The notes below the pieces were generated by a model that had not been told where the DNA came from, did no database searches, and was given only the letters and a program-made list of their open reading frames with translations. A stretch of DNA of 64,000 bases from Pseudomonas sp. GR 6-02. Its GTDB lineage: Bacteria; Pseudomonadota; Gammaproteobacteria; Pseudomonadales; Pseudomonadaceae. This document shows, one piece after another, positions 37,563 through 47,668 of this stretch (the stretch's first letter is position 1; each line of letters opens with the position of its first letter). The stretch covers positions 3,667,001 to 3,731,000 of the forward strand of contig NZ_CP011567.1 in NCBI RefSeq assembly GCF_001655615.1, read 5' to 3'. A program made the position numbers and the translations under genes.

Positions 37563-38696
37563 TTATCCGCGATAGATCAGCCGCGAAGCCTTTTCATTGC
37601 GCAATGTCAGGTGTTCCATGCCCTGCCCCGGCGCGTCGGCTTCGTCCCGGGCCTTGAGGATGACGCTGTGGTGCGGCGACTTGCTGCACACCGGGTCGGC
37701 GTTGCTCGCGTCCCCCGTGAGCATGAACGCCTGGCAGCGGCAGCCGCCCAGGTCCTTATGTTTTTCATCGCAGGAACGGCACGGCTCTTTCATCCAGTCA
37801 TCGCCACGAAACCGGTTGAAACCGAAGGAGTCGTTCCAGATGTGTTCGACGCTGTGCTCGCGCACATTTGGGAACTGCACCGGCAGCTGACGCGCGCTAT
37901 GACAAGGCAACGCCGTACCGTCCGGGGTGATGTCGAGAAACAGGTTGGCCCAGCCATTCATGCAGGTCTTGGGGCGCTCTTCGTAATAGTCCGGGGTGAC
38001 GAAAATCAGCTTGCACGGGTGGCCCTCGGCCTCAAGCCGCTGGCGATACTCGTTGGTGATGCGCTCGGCGCGCTGTAATTGTTCGCGGGTCGGCAACAGG
38101 CCGACGCGGTTGAGTTCGGCCCAGCCATAGAACTGGCAGGTCGCCAACTCGACGAAATCCGCTTCCAGCTCCAGGCACAGCTCGATGATCTGCGCGATCT
38201 GGTCGATGTTGTGCCGATGGGTAACGAAGTTCAGCACCATCGGGTAGCCCTGGGCTTTCACCGCCCGGGCCATGGCCAGTTTCTGGGCGAAGGCCTTGCG
38301 TGAGCCGGCGAGCATGTTGTTGACCGCTTCGTCGGCGGCCTGAAAGCTGATCTGGATGTGGTCCAGCCCGGCGACCTTGAAGTCGCGGACCTTCTGCTCG
38401 GTCAGGCCGATACCCGAGGTGATCAGGTTAGTGTAGTAACCCATATCCCGCGCGGCCTTGATCAGCTCGGCCAGGTCCTGGCGCACCAACGGCTCGCCAC
38501 CGGAAAACCCCAGTTGCGCGGCGCCCATCTCCCTGGCTTCGCGAAACACCCGGATCCACTCTTCTGTGCTCAACTCCTCACCCTGTTGGGCGAAATCCAA
38601 GGGATTGGAGCAATACGGGCATTGCAGCGGGCAGCGATAGGTCAGCTCCGCCAACAGCCACAACGGTGGGCCGGGTTGCTGCTCGATCGCGTTCAC
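37563..38696 (-). CDS. pqqE: PqqE, radical SAM peptide cyclase for PQQ biosynthesis
   Basis: PqqE forms the Glu-Tyr carbon bond in the precursor peptide PqqA. The 377-residue protein has the CPLQCPYC radical-SAM cluster (CxxxCxxC) near residue 22, [10 protein letters not shown], and a C-terminal SPASM region with [19 protein letters not shown] and DPVCSK. The start is GTG 38696, four bases inside the pqqC stop (GTGA). Normally PqqE needs the carrier PqqD, whose gene usually lies between pqqC and pqqE; here it is absent. Confidence 0.95.
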   Translation of the reverse strand: MNAIEQQPGPPLWLLAELTYRCPLQCPYCSNPLDFAQQGEELSTEEWIRVFREAREMGAAQLGFSGGEPLVRQDLAELIKAARDMGYYTNLITSGIGLTEQKVRDFKVAGLDHIQISFQAADEAVNNMLAGSRKAFAQKLAMARAVKAQGYPMVLNFVTHRHNIDQIAQIIELCLELEADFVELATCQFYGWAELNRVGLLPTREQLQRAERITNEYRQRLEAEGHPCKLIFVTPDYYEERPKTCMNGWANLFLDITPDGTALPCHSARQLPVQFPNVREHSVEHIWNDSFGFNRFRGDDWMKEPCRSCDEKHKDLGGCRCQAFMLTGDASNADPVCSKSPHHSVILKARDEADAPGQGMEHLTLRNEKASRLIYRG

Positions 38697-39445
38697 AGGG
38701 CGATCCCCCGGTGCCAGACCCGCTCGGCGGTGACCGTGTGATACGGCGGGCGGTCCAGCTCATAGGCCATGCTCATCGCGTCGAGCATGCTCCACAGCAC
38801 ATCAAGCTTGAACTGCAGAATCTCCAGCATGCGCTGCTGGCCCTCGACCGTGACGTAATGCGCCAGGGTGATGCGCAAACCATGCTCGACATCGCGCCGG
38901 GCCTGGCTCAGGCGCGTACGGAAATAGTCGTAACCGGCCGGGTCGATCCATGGGTAATGGCTGGGCCAGGCGTCGAGCCGAGACTGATGGATCTGCGGCG
39001 CGAACAGCTCGGTCAGCGAACTGCTGGCCGCTTCCTGCCAACAAGCACGGCGGGCGAAATTGACGTAGGCGTCCACGGCAAATCGCACACCCGGCAGCAC
39101 CAACTCTTGCGAGAGAATTTGTTCGCGATCCAGGCCCACCGCTTCGCCCAGACGCAACCAGGCTTCGATGCCGCCTTCGCTGCCGGGGACTCCGTCATGG
39201 TCGAGAATCCGTTGCAGCCATTCCCGCCGCACGTCGCGGTCCGGGCAGTTGGCGAGAATGGCCGCGTCCTTCAGTGGAATGTTCACCTGATAGTAGAAGC
39301 GATTGGCGACCCAGCCCTGGATCTGCTCGCGGGTGGCGCGCCCGGCGTACATCGCTTGGTGGAATGGATGATGGATGTGGTAATAGGCGCCTTTGGCGCG
39401 CAGGGCCGCTTCGAATTCGGTGGGGGTCATGGGGGTGTCAGTCAT
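38693..39445 (-). CDS. pqqC: PqqC, pyrroloquinoline-quinone synthase
   Basis: PqqC performs the final ring closure and oxidation to PQQ. The 250-residue product has the family N terminus [43 protein letters not shown] and the helical core near [17 protein letters not shown]. Length is that of a plain PqqC, so no PqqD domain is fused. ATG 39445 is preceded by GGAG at 8 bases; the frame to 39490 has no ribosome site. The stop overlaps pqqE. Confidence 0.95.
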   Translation of the reverse strand: MTDTPMTPTEFEAALRAKGAYYHIHHPFHQAMYAGRATREQIQGWVANRFYYQVNIPLKDAAILANCPDRDVRREWLQRILDHDGVPGSEGGIEAWLRLGEAVGLDREQILSQELVLPGVRFAVDAYVNFARRACWQEAASSSLTELFAPQIHQSRLDAWPSHYPWIDPAGYDYFRTRLSQARRDVEHGLRITLAHYVTVEGQQRMLEILQFKLDVLWSMLDAMSMAYELDRPPYHTVTAERVWHRGIAL

Positions 39446-39493
39446 TGCGGTTCTCCGGGGAATAACCGTTGGGTTCTGCGATGAGGCCATCCG

Positions 39494-40408
39494 CTACAGC
39501 TCAATACTCATGCCGTCATAGGCCACTTCAATCCCCCGCCGCTCCAGCAACGCCCGCTCGGCCGAGTCTTCGTCGAGGATCGGGTTGGTGTTGTTGATGT
39601 GGATCAGCACCTTGCGCTGGCGATTGAAGCCCTCCAGCACTTCGAGCATCCCGCCGGGACCGCTTTGCGGCAGGTGGCCCATTTCGCGGCCCAGGCTCTG
39701 GCCGACTTCACATACGCGCATTTCATCGTCGCGCCACAGCGTGCCGTCCAGCAGCAGGCAATCGGCGCGCTGTATCCAGCTCAATACCTCGGCGTCAACC
39801 TGCCCCAGACCCGGCGCATAGAACACCGATGCTCCGTTGCGCTGGTCTTCGATGAACAGGCCGATGGTGTCCCCCGGCTGCGGGTTGCCACGGTTGGGGG
39901 AATACGGCGGTGCGTTGCTGACCAATGGAATGGCGCGAAATTGCAGGTGTTGGCAGGCTGCGATGCTGAACGGCTCACGGTCCAGTTCGATCGGTTGCCA
40001 CTGCAAACCACCGTTCCAGTGTTTGAGCATGGTGAACAACGGGAAGCCGCTGCTCAGGTCTTCATGCACCCGCTCGGTGCACCAGACCGAATGCGGGCAG
40101 CCTTCGCGCAGGCTCAACAGGCCGGTGCAATGGTCGATCTGACTGTCCAGCAGGACCACGCCGGCAATCGCCGTGTCACGCACGCGGCGGGCCGGTTGCA
40201 GCGTCGGGAAGCTTTCGAGTTGGGCGCGGATGTCTGGTGAAGCATTGCAGAGTATCCATTCCACACCGTCGTCGCTCAGGGCAATGGACGACTGCGTACG
40301 GCGTTGCGCGCGCAGAGTGCCGTGGCGCATCGCCGCGCATTGACGGCAGTTGCAGTTCCATTGCGGAAAACCGCCGCCGGCGGCGGAACCGAGAACGCGG
40401 ATGTGCAT
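39494..40408 (-). CDS. pqqB: PqqB, PQQ biosynthesis metallohydrolase-fold protein
   Basis: The 304-residue protein has [21 protein letters not shown] at the N terminus with the Cys cluster [22 protein letters not shown], and [11 protein letters not shown] near the C terminus, all typical of PqqB, a metallo-beta-lactamase-fold hydroxylase. ATG 40408 gives the family start; the frame to 40465 overlaps pqqA. It lies between pqqA and pqqC, 53 and 48 bases away. Confidence 0.95.
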   Translation of the reverse strand: MHIRVLGSAAGGGFPQWNCNCRQCAAMRHGTLRAQRRTQSSIALSDDGVEWILCNASPDIRAQLESFPTLQPARRVRDTAIAGVVLLDSQIDHCTGLLSLREGCPHSVWCTERVHEDLSSGFPLFTMLKHWNGGLQWQPIELDREPFSIAACQHLQFRAIPLVSNAPPYSPNRGNPQPGDTIGLFIEDQRNGASVFYAPGLGQVDAEVLSWIQRADCLLLDGTLWRDDEMRVCEVGQSLGREMGHLPQSGPGGMLEVLEGFNRQRKVLIHINNTNPILDEDSAERALLERRGIEVAYDGMSIEL

Positions 40409-40461
40409 GGCAGGCTCCAGAAAGCAGGCCCGGCCAACGCGACGGCTGACCGGGCGATCAA

Positions 40462-40533
40462 TCAACGGTTGGCGAAATACATCGTCACTTCGAAGCCAAT
40501 GCGCAGATCGGTAAACGCGGGTTTATGCCACAT
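40462..40533 (-). CDS. pqqA: PqqA, precursor peptide of PQQ
   Basis: The 23-residue peptide [20 protein letters not shown](ANR) supplies the Glu and Tyr that are joined into PQQ; Glu15 and Tyr19 have the E-x3-Y spacing. GAGGAA lies 8 bases before the ATG. Too short for standard gene finders. A TGCTACTTTCGAAGG segment about 70 bases upstream weakly resembles the ped/exa element. Confidence 0.93.
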   Translation of the reverse strand: MWHKPAFTDLRIGFEVTMYFANR

Positions 40534-40691
40534 GGGTCATTCCTCTTCTTGTGCCGGACGATTCCGGTAGAGCCATTAATGCACGGGGCGCCGACTGCCC
40601 GAATGCTACTTTCGAAGGAGGTGGCGGCGTGCGTTGGTAGGGGGGCGCGCAGATCTTAAGCACCACACAAAATCCTGTGGGAGCGGGTTTG

Positions 40692-40806
40692 TGTGGCGAG
40701 GGAGCTTGCTCCCGTTGGGTCGCGAAGCGGCCCCAAAAGCTTCGCGACTGCTTCGCAGCCGAACGGGAGCAAGCTCCCTCGCCACAGGCAAGCCCCCTCG
40801 CCACAA
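40692..40806. repeat. REPIN-like inverted repeat between exaC and pqqA
   Basis: Core GAGGGAGCTTGCTCCC on both arms, with inner GCGAAGCGGCC and GCTTCGCGACTGCTTCGC. A further right-arm fragment (AAGCCCCCTCGCCACAA) ends at 40806, so one arm is duplicated. It separates the exaC 3' end from the pqq promoter. The rest of this 310-base gap is the pqqA upstream region. Confidence 0.93.
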
Positions 40807-40843
40807 AGGCTCGCTCCCAAAGGGTCTGTGGTGTGCTTATGAG

Positions 40844-42364
40844 TTAGAAGAACCCCAGCGGATTAATGTCGTAGCTCACCAGCAGGTTTTTGGTCTGTTG
40901 GTAATGGTCGAGCATCATCTTGTGGTTCTCACGGCCGACACCGGACTTCTTGTAGCCACCGAACGCGGCGTGGGCCGGGTACAGGTGGTAGCAGTTGGTC
41001 CAGACGCGCCCGGCCTTGATCGCCCGGCCCATGCGGTAGGCGCGGTTGATGTCGCGGGTCCACAGGCCCGCACCGAGGCCGAACTCGCTGTCGTTGGCGA
41101 TCGCCAGGGCTTCGGCTTCGTCCTTGAAGGTGGTGACACCCACCACCGGGCCGAAGATTTCTTCCTGGAACACGCGCATTTTGTTGTGGCCCTTGAGCAG
41201 CGTCGGCTGGATGTAATAGCCGCTGGACAAGTCGCCTTCCAGACGCTCGGCCGCGCCACCGGTGAGCAGTTCGGCGCCCTCCTCCTGGGCGATTTTCAGG
41301 TACGAGAGGATCTTGTCGTATTGCTGCTCGGACGCCTGGGCGCCGACCATGGTCTCGGTGTCCAGCGGGTTGCCGCGCTTGATCTTGACGATCTTCTTCA
41401 TCACCTCGGCCATGAACGGCTCGTAGATCGATTCCTGCACCAGTGCCCGCGACGGACAAGTGCAGACTTCGCCTTGGTTGAAGAACGCCAGCACCAGGCC
41501 TTCGGCGGCTTTTTCGATGAACTGCGGTTCGGCGTTCATGATGTCTTCGAAGAAGATGTTCGGCGACTTGCCGCCCAGTTCAACGGTGCTTGGAATGATG
41601 TTCTCGGCTGCGCAATGCATGATGTGCGCGCCCACCGGGGTGGAACCGGTGAAGGCGATCTTGGCGATGCGCTTGCTGGTGGCCAGCGCTTCACCGGCTT
41701 CGCGACCGAAGCCCTGGACGATATTCAGCACACCGGCTGGCAGCAAATCGGCGATCAGCTCGGCGAACACCATGATCGACAGCGGTGTTTGCTCGGCGGG
41801 TTTGAGCACGATGCAGTTGCCGGCAGCCAGGGCCGGGGCGAGTTTCCACGCGGCCATCAGCAGCGGGAAGTTCCACGGAATGATCTGCCCGACCACGCCC
41901 AGTGGTTCGTGGAAATGATAGGCGGTAGTCAGTTCGTTGATTTCAGCGGCACCGCCCTCTTGAGCGCGGATGCAACCGGCGAAGTAACGGAAGTGGTCGG
42001 CGGCCAGCGGCACGTCAGCGTTGAGGGTTTCGCGCACGGCCTTGCCGTTGTCCCAGGTTTCGGTGACGGCGAGGATTTCCAGGTTCTGTTCGATGCGGTC
42101 AGCGATTTTCAGCAGCACCAGCGAGCGGTCCTGCGCCGAGGTTTTGCCCCAGGCATCAGCGGCGGCATGGGCGGCGTCGAGAGCCTTTTCGATGTCGGCG
42201 GCGCTGGAGCGCGGGAATTCGGCAATCACTTCACCGGTGACCGGTGAGGTATTGGTGAAGTACTCGCCATTGACCGGGGCGACGAACTCGCCGCCGATGA
42301 AATTGCCGTAGCGCGGTTTGAAGGAAACGATGGCGCCAGGTGTTCCGGGTTGTGCGTAGATCAT
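40844..42364 (-). CDS. exaC: ExaC-like NAD-dependent aldehyde dehydrogenase
   Basis: The 506-residue enzyme would oxidise the aldehyde made by the quinoprotein dehydrogenase. It has the NAD-binding [37 protein letters not shown] with the catalytic Glu, [12 protein letters not shown] with the catalytic Cys, and [10 protein letters not shown]. High similarity in layout to ExaC/PedI. AGAGG precedes ATG 42364. It lies between the pqq genes and the PedH gene, and a TTGGTAGTAG element about 110 bases upstream matches the shared ped motif. Confidence 0.95.
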   Translation of the reverse strand: MIYAQPGTPGAIVSFKPRYGNFIGGEFVAPVNGEYFTNTSPVTGEVIAEFPRSSAADIEKALDAAHAAADAWGKTSAQDRSLVLLKIADRIEQNLEILAVTETWDNGKAVRETLNADVPLAADHFRYFAGCIRAQEGGAAEINELTTAYHFHEPLGVVGQIIPWNFPLLMAAWKLAPALAAGNCIVLKPAEQTPLSIMVFAELIADLLPAGVLNIVQGFGREAGEALATSKRIAKIAFTGSTPVGAHIMHCAAENIIPSTVELGGKSPNIFFEDIMNAEPQFIEKAAEGLVLAFFNQGEVCTCPSRALVQESIYEPFMAEVMKKIVKIKRGNPLDTETMVGAQASEQQYDKILSYLKIAQEEGAELLTGGAAERLEGDLSSGYYIQPTLLKGHNKMRVFQEEIFGPVVGVTTFKDEAEALAIANDSEFGLGAGLWTRDINRAYRMGRAIKAGRVWTNCYHLYPAHAAFGGYKKSGVGRENHKMMLDHYQQTKNLLVSYDINPLGFF

Positions 42365-42471
42365 GATGGGCCTCTGTCTGGGTCGATGCCTGTCAGGCCA
42401 ACAGGCGATGAACCGATAGTAGAGAGCCCCGCCTGTCAGACGAATGCGCCGTTGGCAGGGGGACTCTCGTT

Positions 42472-42486
42472 ATTTGGTAGTAGAAG
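42472..42486 (-). promoter_or_regulatory. ped/exa element upstream of exaC
   Basis: ATTTGGTAGTAGAAGG carries TTGGTAGTAG, matching the copy at 47780-47789 exactly over those ten bases, about 108-122 bases before the exaC start. Confidence 0.45.
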
Positions 42487-42509
42487 GCGCCGCTGTGTCA
42501 GCGGGCTTT

Positions 42510-42631
42510 TGTGGCGAGGGAGCTTGCTCCCGTTCGGCTGCGAAGAGTCGTAAATCCAAACGACTCGGTTGGGGCCGGGAACGTTGGGGGCGGCTTCGCA
42601 GCCCAGCGGGAGCAAGCTCCCTCGCCACAGG
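42510..42631. repeat. REPIN-like inverted repeat between pedH and exaC
   Basis: Both arms carry GAGGGAGCTTGCTCCC and the TGTGGCG flank (42510 onward and ending 42631), with GTTCGGCTGCGAAG and GGCTTCGCAGCC inside. It lies just after the pedH stop and before the exaC promoter element. Confidence 0.93.
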
Positions 42632-42665
42632 TCATTCATCGCCACTCAGGTTGTGGTTGCCAGGG

Positions 42666-44441
42666 TTAGTGCTTGGCAACCAGGTCCTTCGGCAGCTTGA
42701 AGGTCCACAGCATGCCGCCCTGGTTGAAGTCCTTGATGCGCTTGGCCACTTCGCCGCCCCACAGCGGTACCGCGCCGCCCCAGCCGGAGAGCACCGAAAC
42801 GTATTGTTCGCCGTCCATTTCCCAGGTGATGGGCGAGCCGAGCACGCCGGAGCCGGTCTGGAATTCCCAGACTTTCTCGCCGGTCTTGGCGTTGAACGCT
42901 TGTAGGAAACCTTCCGGCGTACCGGTGAACACCAGGTTGCCCTTGGTGGTCAGCACCCCGCCCCACAACGGCGCGAAGTTCTTGTGGCGCCAGACTTCCT
43001 TGCCGGTTTTCGGGTCGATGGCGCGCAGCACGCCGATGTAGTCTTCATTCAATGGTTTGATGGTGAAACCGGCGCCGAGGAACGCCGCGCCTTTTTTATA
43101 GGCGATGCCTTCGTTCCAGATGTCCATGCCCCACTCGTTGGACGGCACATAGAACAGGCCGGTGTCGCGGTTGTAGGCCATCGGCATCCAGTTTTTCGCC
43201 CCCAGGAACGCCGGCGCTACAAACACCGAACTGCCTTTGGCCTCGGAGCCCGGTGCACCCGGACGGCTGTCTTCGTTGTAGATCGGCCGACCGTTTTTAT
43301 CCAGGCCACTGGCCCAGGTGATCTTGTCCACGAACGGGAAGCCGCGGATGAATTTGCCGTTGGTGCGATCCAGCACATAGAAGAAACCGTTACGGTCCGC
43401 GGTGGCCGCGGCTTTGATTTCCTTGCCGCCTTCGTTGTAGTTGAACGACACCAGTTCGTTCACGCCGTCATAGTCCCAGCCGTCGTGAGGGGTGCTCTGG
43501 AAGTGCCATTTGATCGTGCCGTCGTCCGGGTTCAGCGCCAGGCGCGAGGACGAGTAAAGGTTGTCGCCAGGGCGCAGGTGCGAGTTCCAGGGTGCCGGGT
43601 TGCCGGTGCCGAACAGCAGCAGATTGGTTTCCGGGTCGTAGTAGCCGCCCAGCCACGGCGCCGCGCCGCCGGTTTTCCACAAATCGCCCGGCCAGGTCTT
43701 GCCCGCTTCGCCGCCGGAGATGCCGTTCTCTACGGCCTTGCCGTCTTTGTAGACGTAACCCATGTGGCCTTCGACCGTTGGCCGGGTCCACAGTAGATCA
43801 CCGTTTTTCGGGTCGTAGGCCTCGATCTTGCCCACCACCCCGAACTCGCCACCCGCCACGCCAGTGATCAGTTTGCCGTTGATCACCAGTGGCGCGGCGC
43901 TGATGGAGTAGCCTTCCTTGTGGTCGGCGACTTTCTTGCTCCATACCACTTTGCCGGTGTCTTTATTCAGGGCCACGAGCTTGGCGTCGAGAGTGCCGAA
44001 GATCACCAGGTCGCCATACAGCGCCACGCCACGGTTGATCACGTCACAGCACGGACGGATGTCATCCGGCAGGCGCGCGTCGTATTGCCAGAGCTTGCGG
44101 CCGGTGCGCGCATCCACGGCGAACACCCGTGAGTAGGAACCGGTCATGTACATCACGCCGTCCTTGATCATCGGCTGCGCTTGCTGACCGCGCTGTTTTT
44201 CACCGCCGAACGAAAAGGCCCAGACCGGGCGCAAGTCTTTCACGTTGTCGACATTGAGGGTGTCCAGCGGGCTGTAGCGCTGACCCTGGACGCCCAGGCC
44301 ATTGGTGACGACCTGTTCCGGATTCTTCGGATCCTGGAGGATGTCTTGATCGGAGACTGCGGCCATTGCCTGGCCGGACAACAGCATGGCACTGAGCAGC
44401 ACGCTCAAGACGAAGGGTTGGCGACGTGCGGGTTGGGTCAT
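42666..44441 (-). CDS. pedH: PedH-type PQQ alcohol dehydrogenase with lanthanide signature
   Basis: A periplasmic quinoprotein alcohol dehydrogenase (591 residues) with an N-terminal signal peptide ending at QAMA and eight-bladed propeller motifs ([22 protein letters not shown]). The adjacent cysteines CC at 131-132 form the usual disulfide near PQQ. At residues 323-325 the active site reads WDYDGVNE: the catalytic Asp323 is followed two residues later by Asp325. In calcium-dependent ExaA/PedE that position is not Asp (Ser in P. aeruginosa ExaA), and an Asp there is the hallmark of lanthanide-dependent XoxF/PedH enzymes. AGAGG precedes ATG 44441. No calcium-type ExaA/PedE gene occurs in the window. 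Confidence 0.93.
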   Translation of the reverse strand: MTQPARRQPFVLSVLLSAMLLSGQAMAAVSDQDILQDPKNPEQVVTNGLGVQGQRYSPLDTLNVDNVKDLRPVWAFSFGGEKQRGQQAQPMIKDGVMYMTGSYSRVFAVDARTGRKLWQYDARLPDDIRPCCDVINRGVALYGDLVIFGTLDAKLVALNKDTGKVVWSKKVADHKEGYSISAAPLVINGKLITGVAGGEFGVVGKIEAYDPKNGDLLWTRPTVEGHMGYVYKDGKAVENGISGGEAGKTWPGDLWKTGGAAPWLGGYYDPETNLLLFGTGNPAPWNSHLRPGDNLYSSSRLALNPDDGTIKWHFQSTPHDGWDYDGVNELVSFNYNEGGKEIKAAATADRNGFFYVLDRTNGKFIRGFPFVDKITWASGLDKNGRPIYNEDSRPGAPGSEAKGSSVFVAPAFLGAKNWMPMAYNRDTGLFYVPSNEWGMDIWNEGIAYKKGAAFLGAGFTIKPLNEDYIGVLRAIDPKTGKEVWRHKNFAPLWGGVLTTKGNLVFTGTPEGFLQAFNAKTGEKVWEFQTGSGVLGSPITWEMDGEQYVSVLSGWGGAVPLWGGEVAKRIKDFNQGGMLWTFKLPKDLVAKH

Positions 44442-44547
44442 GACGGCTACCTCTGCGGTTTTTGTTATACCCGGGAAATTTTCCCGGTCTGGTGCAGATT
44501 CTTGGGCGCCGCCGCCCTTGCAACAATTGCCCGCAATGCGGAGATTT

Positions 44548-44566
44548 CTAGTTCCTTGGTAGCGGG
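44548..44566 (-). promoter_or_regulatory. ped/exa element upstream of pedH
   Basis: CTAGTTCCTTGGTAGCGGG shares CCTTGGTAG with the other copies. It lies 107-125 bases upstream of the pedH start. Confidence 0.5.
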
Positions 44567-44624
44567 TCGGATGATGCCAATCAACGAAGGCTCACCACAA
44601 AGGATGCGTCGTATCTGAGATGGA

Positions 44625-45563
44625 CTACTGATCCTTGCCGGAATCCACCCGCGTCATCTGCGCGCGCTCATAGCGCGGGTACAAATGGCTGACGCTGCGG
44701 ATCAGCTCATAACGGCTCAGGTTGATCCCGGCGAACCGTTCAGGAATGGGGCTGCGGATCATCTCGGCCATGTCGCTGCCGTTCGCCGCACCGTCGCGCA
44801 TGAGTTGATCGAGCCAGGAGAGGTAATCGCGCATCTGCTCGAACGGTTTGCTGTCCGTTGCCACGGGCCCATGCCCGGGCACAATCAGCGTCCACGGCAA
44901 TCCCTGAAGCGTGGCGAGATCCGCCAGCCACACCGACAACCCCGGGCTGTTCGGCGTGGTCAGGGCCCGTTGATAAAACACCAGATCCCCGGCAAACAGC
45001 ACGCCGGTTTTCTGGTCGAGAATAGCCAGATCCGCGCCGGTGTGCCCACCCAGACTCAGCAGCCGCAAATCGTGGTTCCCAAAACTTTGCACACCTGGCG
45101 TCAGCGTCTGCGTCGGCAACACCACTTCGGTGCCGCGCATCCAGTCACCCACCAGTCGATACATGTTCTCGGCCATCGCATCACCCTGTTGATGCAACAG
45201 CTCGGTGGTGCCGGCCAGTGCAGCAATCGGCACGTCGACGAAGGCCTGATTGCCCAGCACATGGTCGGGATGGTGATGGGTCAGCAACACCTGGATCACC
45301 GGTTTATCGGTGGTTGTGGCAATCGCTTTGCGCAGGGCCTCGCCGTAGCGCTTCGATGGCCCGGTGTCGATCACCACCACCCCTTGCCCGGTGACGATGA
45401 ACGCGGTGTTGACGATGTTGCCGCCGTTGTTCTTGGCGAAGTTATCGGTGCTGCCCTCAAGCAGCCAGGTGTCTTCGGCAATCTGTCGGGGCTTGAGTGC
45501 GTAATCGGGATCGGCCAGGGTCGGCAGGCTCACACAGATGAACAACAACAGCATCCAGCGCAT
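44625..45563 (-). CDS. Quinoprotein-associated metallo-beta-lactamase-fold hydrolase
   Basis: The 312-residue protein has a signal peptide (cleavage near residue 18) and an HHHPDH zinc motif at 96-101, a GGHTGAD segment and PGHGPVA. It matches the quinoprotein relay-system zinc metallohydrolase family found in ped/exa loci. AAGGAG lies six bases before ATG 45563; a GTG three bases earlier is less likely. The fused SoxYZ-like gene lies 15 bases upstream. Reaction unknown. Confidence 0.85.
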   Translation of the reverse strand: MRWMLLLFICVSLPTLADPDYALKPRQIAEDTWLLEGSTDNFAKNNGGNIVNTAFIVTGQGVVVIDTGPSKRYGEALRKAIATTTDKPVIQVLLTHHHPDHVLGNQAFVDVPIAALAGTTELLHQQGDAMAENMYRLVGDWMRGTEVVLPTQTLTPGVQSFGNHDLRLLSLGGHTGADLAILDQKTGVLFAGDLVFYQRALTTPNSPGLSVWLADLATLQGLPWTLIVPGHGPVATDSKPFEQMRDYLSWLDQLMRDGAANGSDMAEMIRSPIPERFAGINLSRYELIRSVSHLYPRYERAQMTRVDSGKDQ

Positions 45564-45578
45564 CACACGCTCCTTGGG

Positions 45579-46328
45579 TCAGGGTATGGCCGCATCGAAT
45601 TGATTGCCGCTGTTGTCGCGCAGTATCAGGCGCGTCTGCCCCGCACCTTCGATGTCGAAAGCCAGGTTGGGGTTCTCGCTGACCGCCGGGAACAGCTCCA
45701 GACGCGCCAGTACCCGGTTGTCTGAGTCCCGCAGCTCGGCCTGGTTGAGGAAAAATTCCGGGATGCCGCTGACCATGCCGTTGTCCATCGGATGCGCCAC
45801 CTGCAAACGCACGCGACTGAACTCACCACGGGGATAACGACCGCCGAGCACTTCACCGATGTGTTCTTCCCAGCCCGGCTGGGTGCGCACCACGCTCGGC
45901 GCCGTGCAACCGCCGCCGGCCGCGTCGATCAGGGTCGAACCGACGTGCCACAGTCCGTCGCGAGTCAACACCGCCGCGCGCAATGGCGTGGCCTGTTCAA
46001 CGCGGATGCGGATCGACAGCCAGGGCAGCACACCGGTCAAAGGCTCGAAGTCGACGATTTTCGGCAGCGGGTTGAGTTCGGCCCAGGCAAGGATTCGCAC
46101 CACTTCGCCCTTGAACGCCCGAGCGTCGATTTCCAACGGCACTTGCCGGGCGTCTTCGGCGAACGGCGGTGCCAGCAGCTTGACCCGCTCGTCGAACACG
46201 AACGGTGCGTCGCCAAGCATCTGCTTGTGATAGAACGCCCACATCACCGACGGCACCGGATCGACCTCAACCGCCTGCGCGGCCAAGGGCAACCAGCAGG
46301 CCAACAGCCAACGCGCGCGCCAGTTCAT
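45579..46328 (-). CDS. Fused SoxYZ-like carrier of the quinoprotein cluster
   Basis: The 249-residue protein has a signal peptide (to about residue 19), an N-terminal SoxY-like part with GGGCTAPSV (cysteine corresponding to the SoxY carrier GGCG) near residue 145, and a C-terminal SoxZ-like beta domain (VRLQVAHPMDNGM). It belongs to the quinoprotein dehydrogenase-associated SoxYZ-like family. Its start overlaps the preceding gene by 4 bp. What it carries in alcohol oxidation is unknown. Confidence 0.83.
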   Translation of the reverse strand: MNWRARWLLACWLPLAAQAVEVDPVPSVMWAFYHKQMLGDAPFVFDERVKLLAPPFAEDARQVPLEIDARAFKGEVVRILAWAELNPLPKIVDFEPLTGVLPWLSIRIRVEQATPLRAAVLTRDGLWHVGSTLIDAAGGGCTAPSVVRTQPGWEEHIGEVLGGRYPRGEFSRVRLQVAHPMDNGMVSGIPEFFLNQAELRDSDNRVLARLELFPAVSENPNLAFDIEGAGQTRLILRDNSGNQFDAAIP

Positions 46329-47203
46329 TGTTGATACATCTCGGGCACGTCATAGCGCAGGCCGTAATGGGCATAAATGCTTTTGAGCGTGCCCTCGCGA
46401 ATCAACGTTTCCAACGCCTCTTCCACGGCATAGGCCAGTTGCCGGTTGCTTTCATGCACCGCCATGCCGATCTCCCAGCGTTGCTTGCCCATGTTCGGGT
46501 AGGCGTTTTCCGCCAGCGCCACTTGCGGGTCGGCGGCCTGATGCACCTGCCAGTCGATCTCGCCGCGCATCGCCATCACCGCGTCGACTTCACCGGCCTT
46601 CATCGCGGCAAACGCCTGGGGCACGCTGGGGTAATGATGGGTCTTGGCGGCGAGCATGCCGTTGAACACCGAGGTCAGGTAAAACGAGGGCACACTGTCG
46701 ACTTCGACGCCAATCGGGTGCTGCTGGAACACCGCGACGCTGGCCACCGAGTCCAGCCGACGACGGTCATACGCCACCTGCCATTGTTCGGTCTGGTACG
46801 GCCCGAACATCACCACATGGCCGTTCTCCAGTTCGCCCAGCTCATTGCGTTTCTGTGAGTAATCGCGGTCGTAGGGGACGCGCATCATCAGGTCGGCCAG
46901 TTGCTGATTGTGCAGCTGACTGGCCCGCCAGATGTAATCGCGCAGGTCGTCGTCGAGCTTCTCCCCGGCGGGTGCCCAGATCAGTTTCAGGCGTACCCCC
47001 ATGGCCTTGGCCAAGGCCTGGGCGAGTTCGACATCGACTCCGCGAGGCTGGCCGGCGTCCTCGAAACTGTAGGGCGCGAAGTCCTTGTAGACCGCGACTT
47101 TCAGCTCGGCGGCGGCGATCATTTCGTCATAGGTCCGGACCTGTGCCTGCGCTGCCTGGCAGCACAACCACACAGCGCTGATCAACACCGCGAGCAGGCG
47201 CAT
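46325..47203 (-). CDS. Quinoprotein-associated extracellular solute-binding protein
   Basis: The 292-residue product has a signal peptide ending AQAQ (near residue 21) and two-lobe family 3 solute-binding motifs: LKVAVYKDFAPYSFEDAGQPRGVDVELAQALAKAMG and VDAVMAMRGEIDWQV. Such proteins accompany PQQ dehydrogenases; this one lacks a partner permease beside it and may act as a sensor or as a carrier. It overlaps the SoxYZ gene and lies 3 bp after the cytochrome gene. Confidence 0.85.
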   Translation of the reverse strand: MRLLAVLISAVWLCCQAAQAQVRTYDEMIAAAELKVAVYKDFAPYSFEDAGQPRGVDVELAQALAKAMGVRLKLIWAPAGEKLDDDLRDYIWRASQLHNQQLADLMMRVPYDRDYSQKRNELGELENGHVVMFGPYQTEQWQVAYDRRRLDSVASVAVFQQHPIGVEVDSVPSFYLTSVFNGMLAAKTHHYPSVPQAFAAMKAGEVDAVMAMRGEIDWQVHQAADPQVALAENAYPNMGKQRWEIGMAVHESNRQLAYAVEEALETLIREGTLKSIYAHYGLRYDVPEMYQQ

Positions 47204-47206
47204 GGG

Positions 47207-47668
47207 TCACTCCTCGACGTGCACGCTGTCCAGGTAGGTGCGTACCGCCCACAAGGCTTCCTGACTCAAATAGTCAGCCATCTTCGGCATGTACACTCGG
47301 CCATCACGCACGGCGCCATGGCGCACCCGTTCGACGAACCACTCGTCACCGGCTTCGGCGACGTCGAGCTTGCGCAAGTCAGGGGCGATGCCGCCGGACT
47401 TGGCTTCCAGGCCATGACAGGCCGCGCAGTTCTGGTTGTAGGCCGAAGAGCCGATCTCCAACGCTTTATCGTGCTCCGGAGAGGAACGATACGGGTTCAC
47501 CGCCGCCCAACCATCGGCATCGACCTGCACACCGGCATCCTTGATCGGGGTCAGTCCCTTGGTTTCGACGGCCTGGGGTACCACGTTGCCGTGAGCCCAG
47601 ACGGAACCTGCGCTGATGAAGCCGGCCAGCAGTCCGGCAACGAGCAAGGCGTTGCGTTTTGTTGTCAT
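47207..47668 (-). CDS. pedF: PedF-like cytochrome c-550
   Basis: The 153-residue periplasmic protein has a signal peptide (to about residue 25) and a CAACH haem site at 81-85 with a distal Met in VYMPKMADYL. It would accept electrons from the quinoprotein dehydrogenase. First gene of a leftward operon with the solute-binding, SoxYZ-like and metallohydrolase genes; two ped/exa elements lie in the divergent promoter region. Confidence 0.9.
   Translation of the reverse strand: MTTKRNALLVAGLLAGFISAGSVWAHGNVVPQAVETKGLTPIKDAGVQVDADGWAAVNPYRSSPEHDKALEIGSSAYNQNCAACHGLEAKSGGIAPDLRKLDVAEAGDEWFVERVRHGAVRDGRVYMPKMADYLSQEALWAVRTYLDSVHVEE

Noticed and set aside
40634..42247. Open frame of 537 codons on the + strand
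   Set aside because: Antisense to exaC, which is unambiguous. No ribosome site or family motif; it also runs through a repeat.
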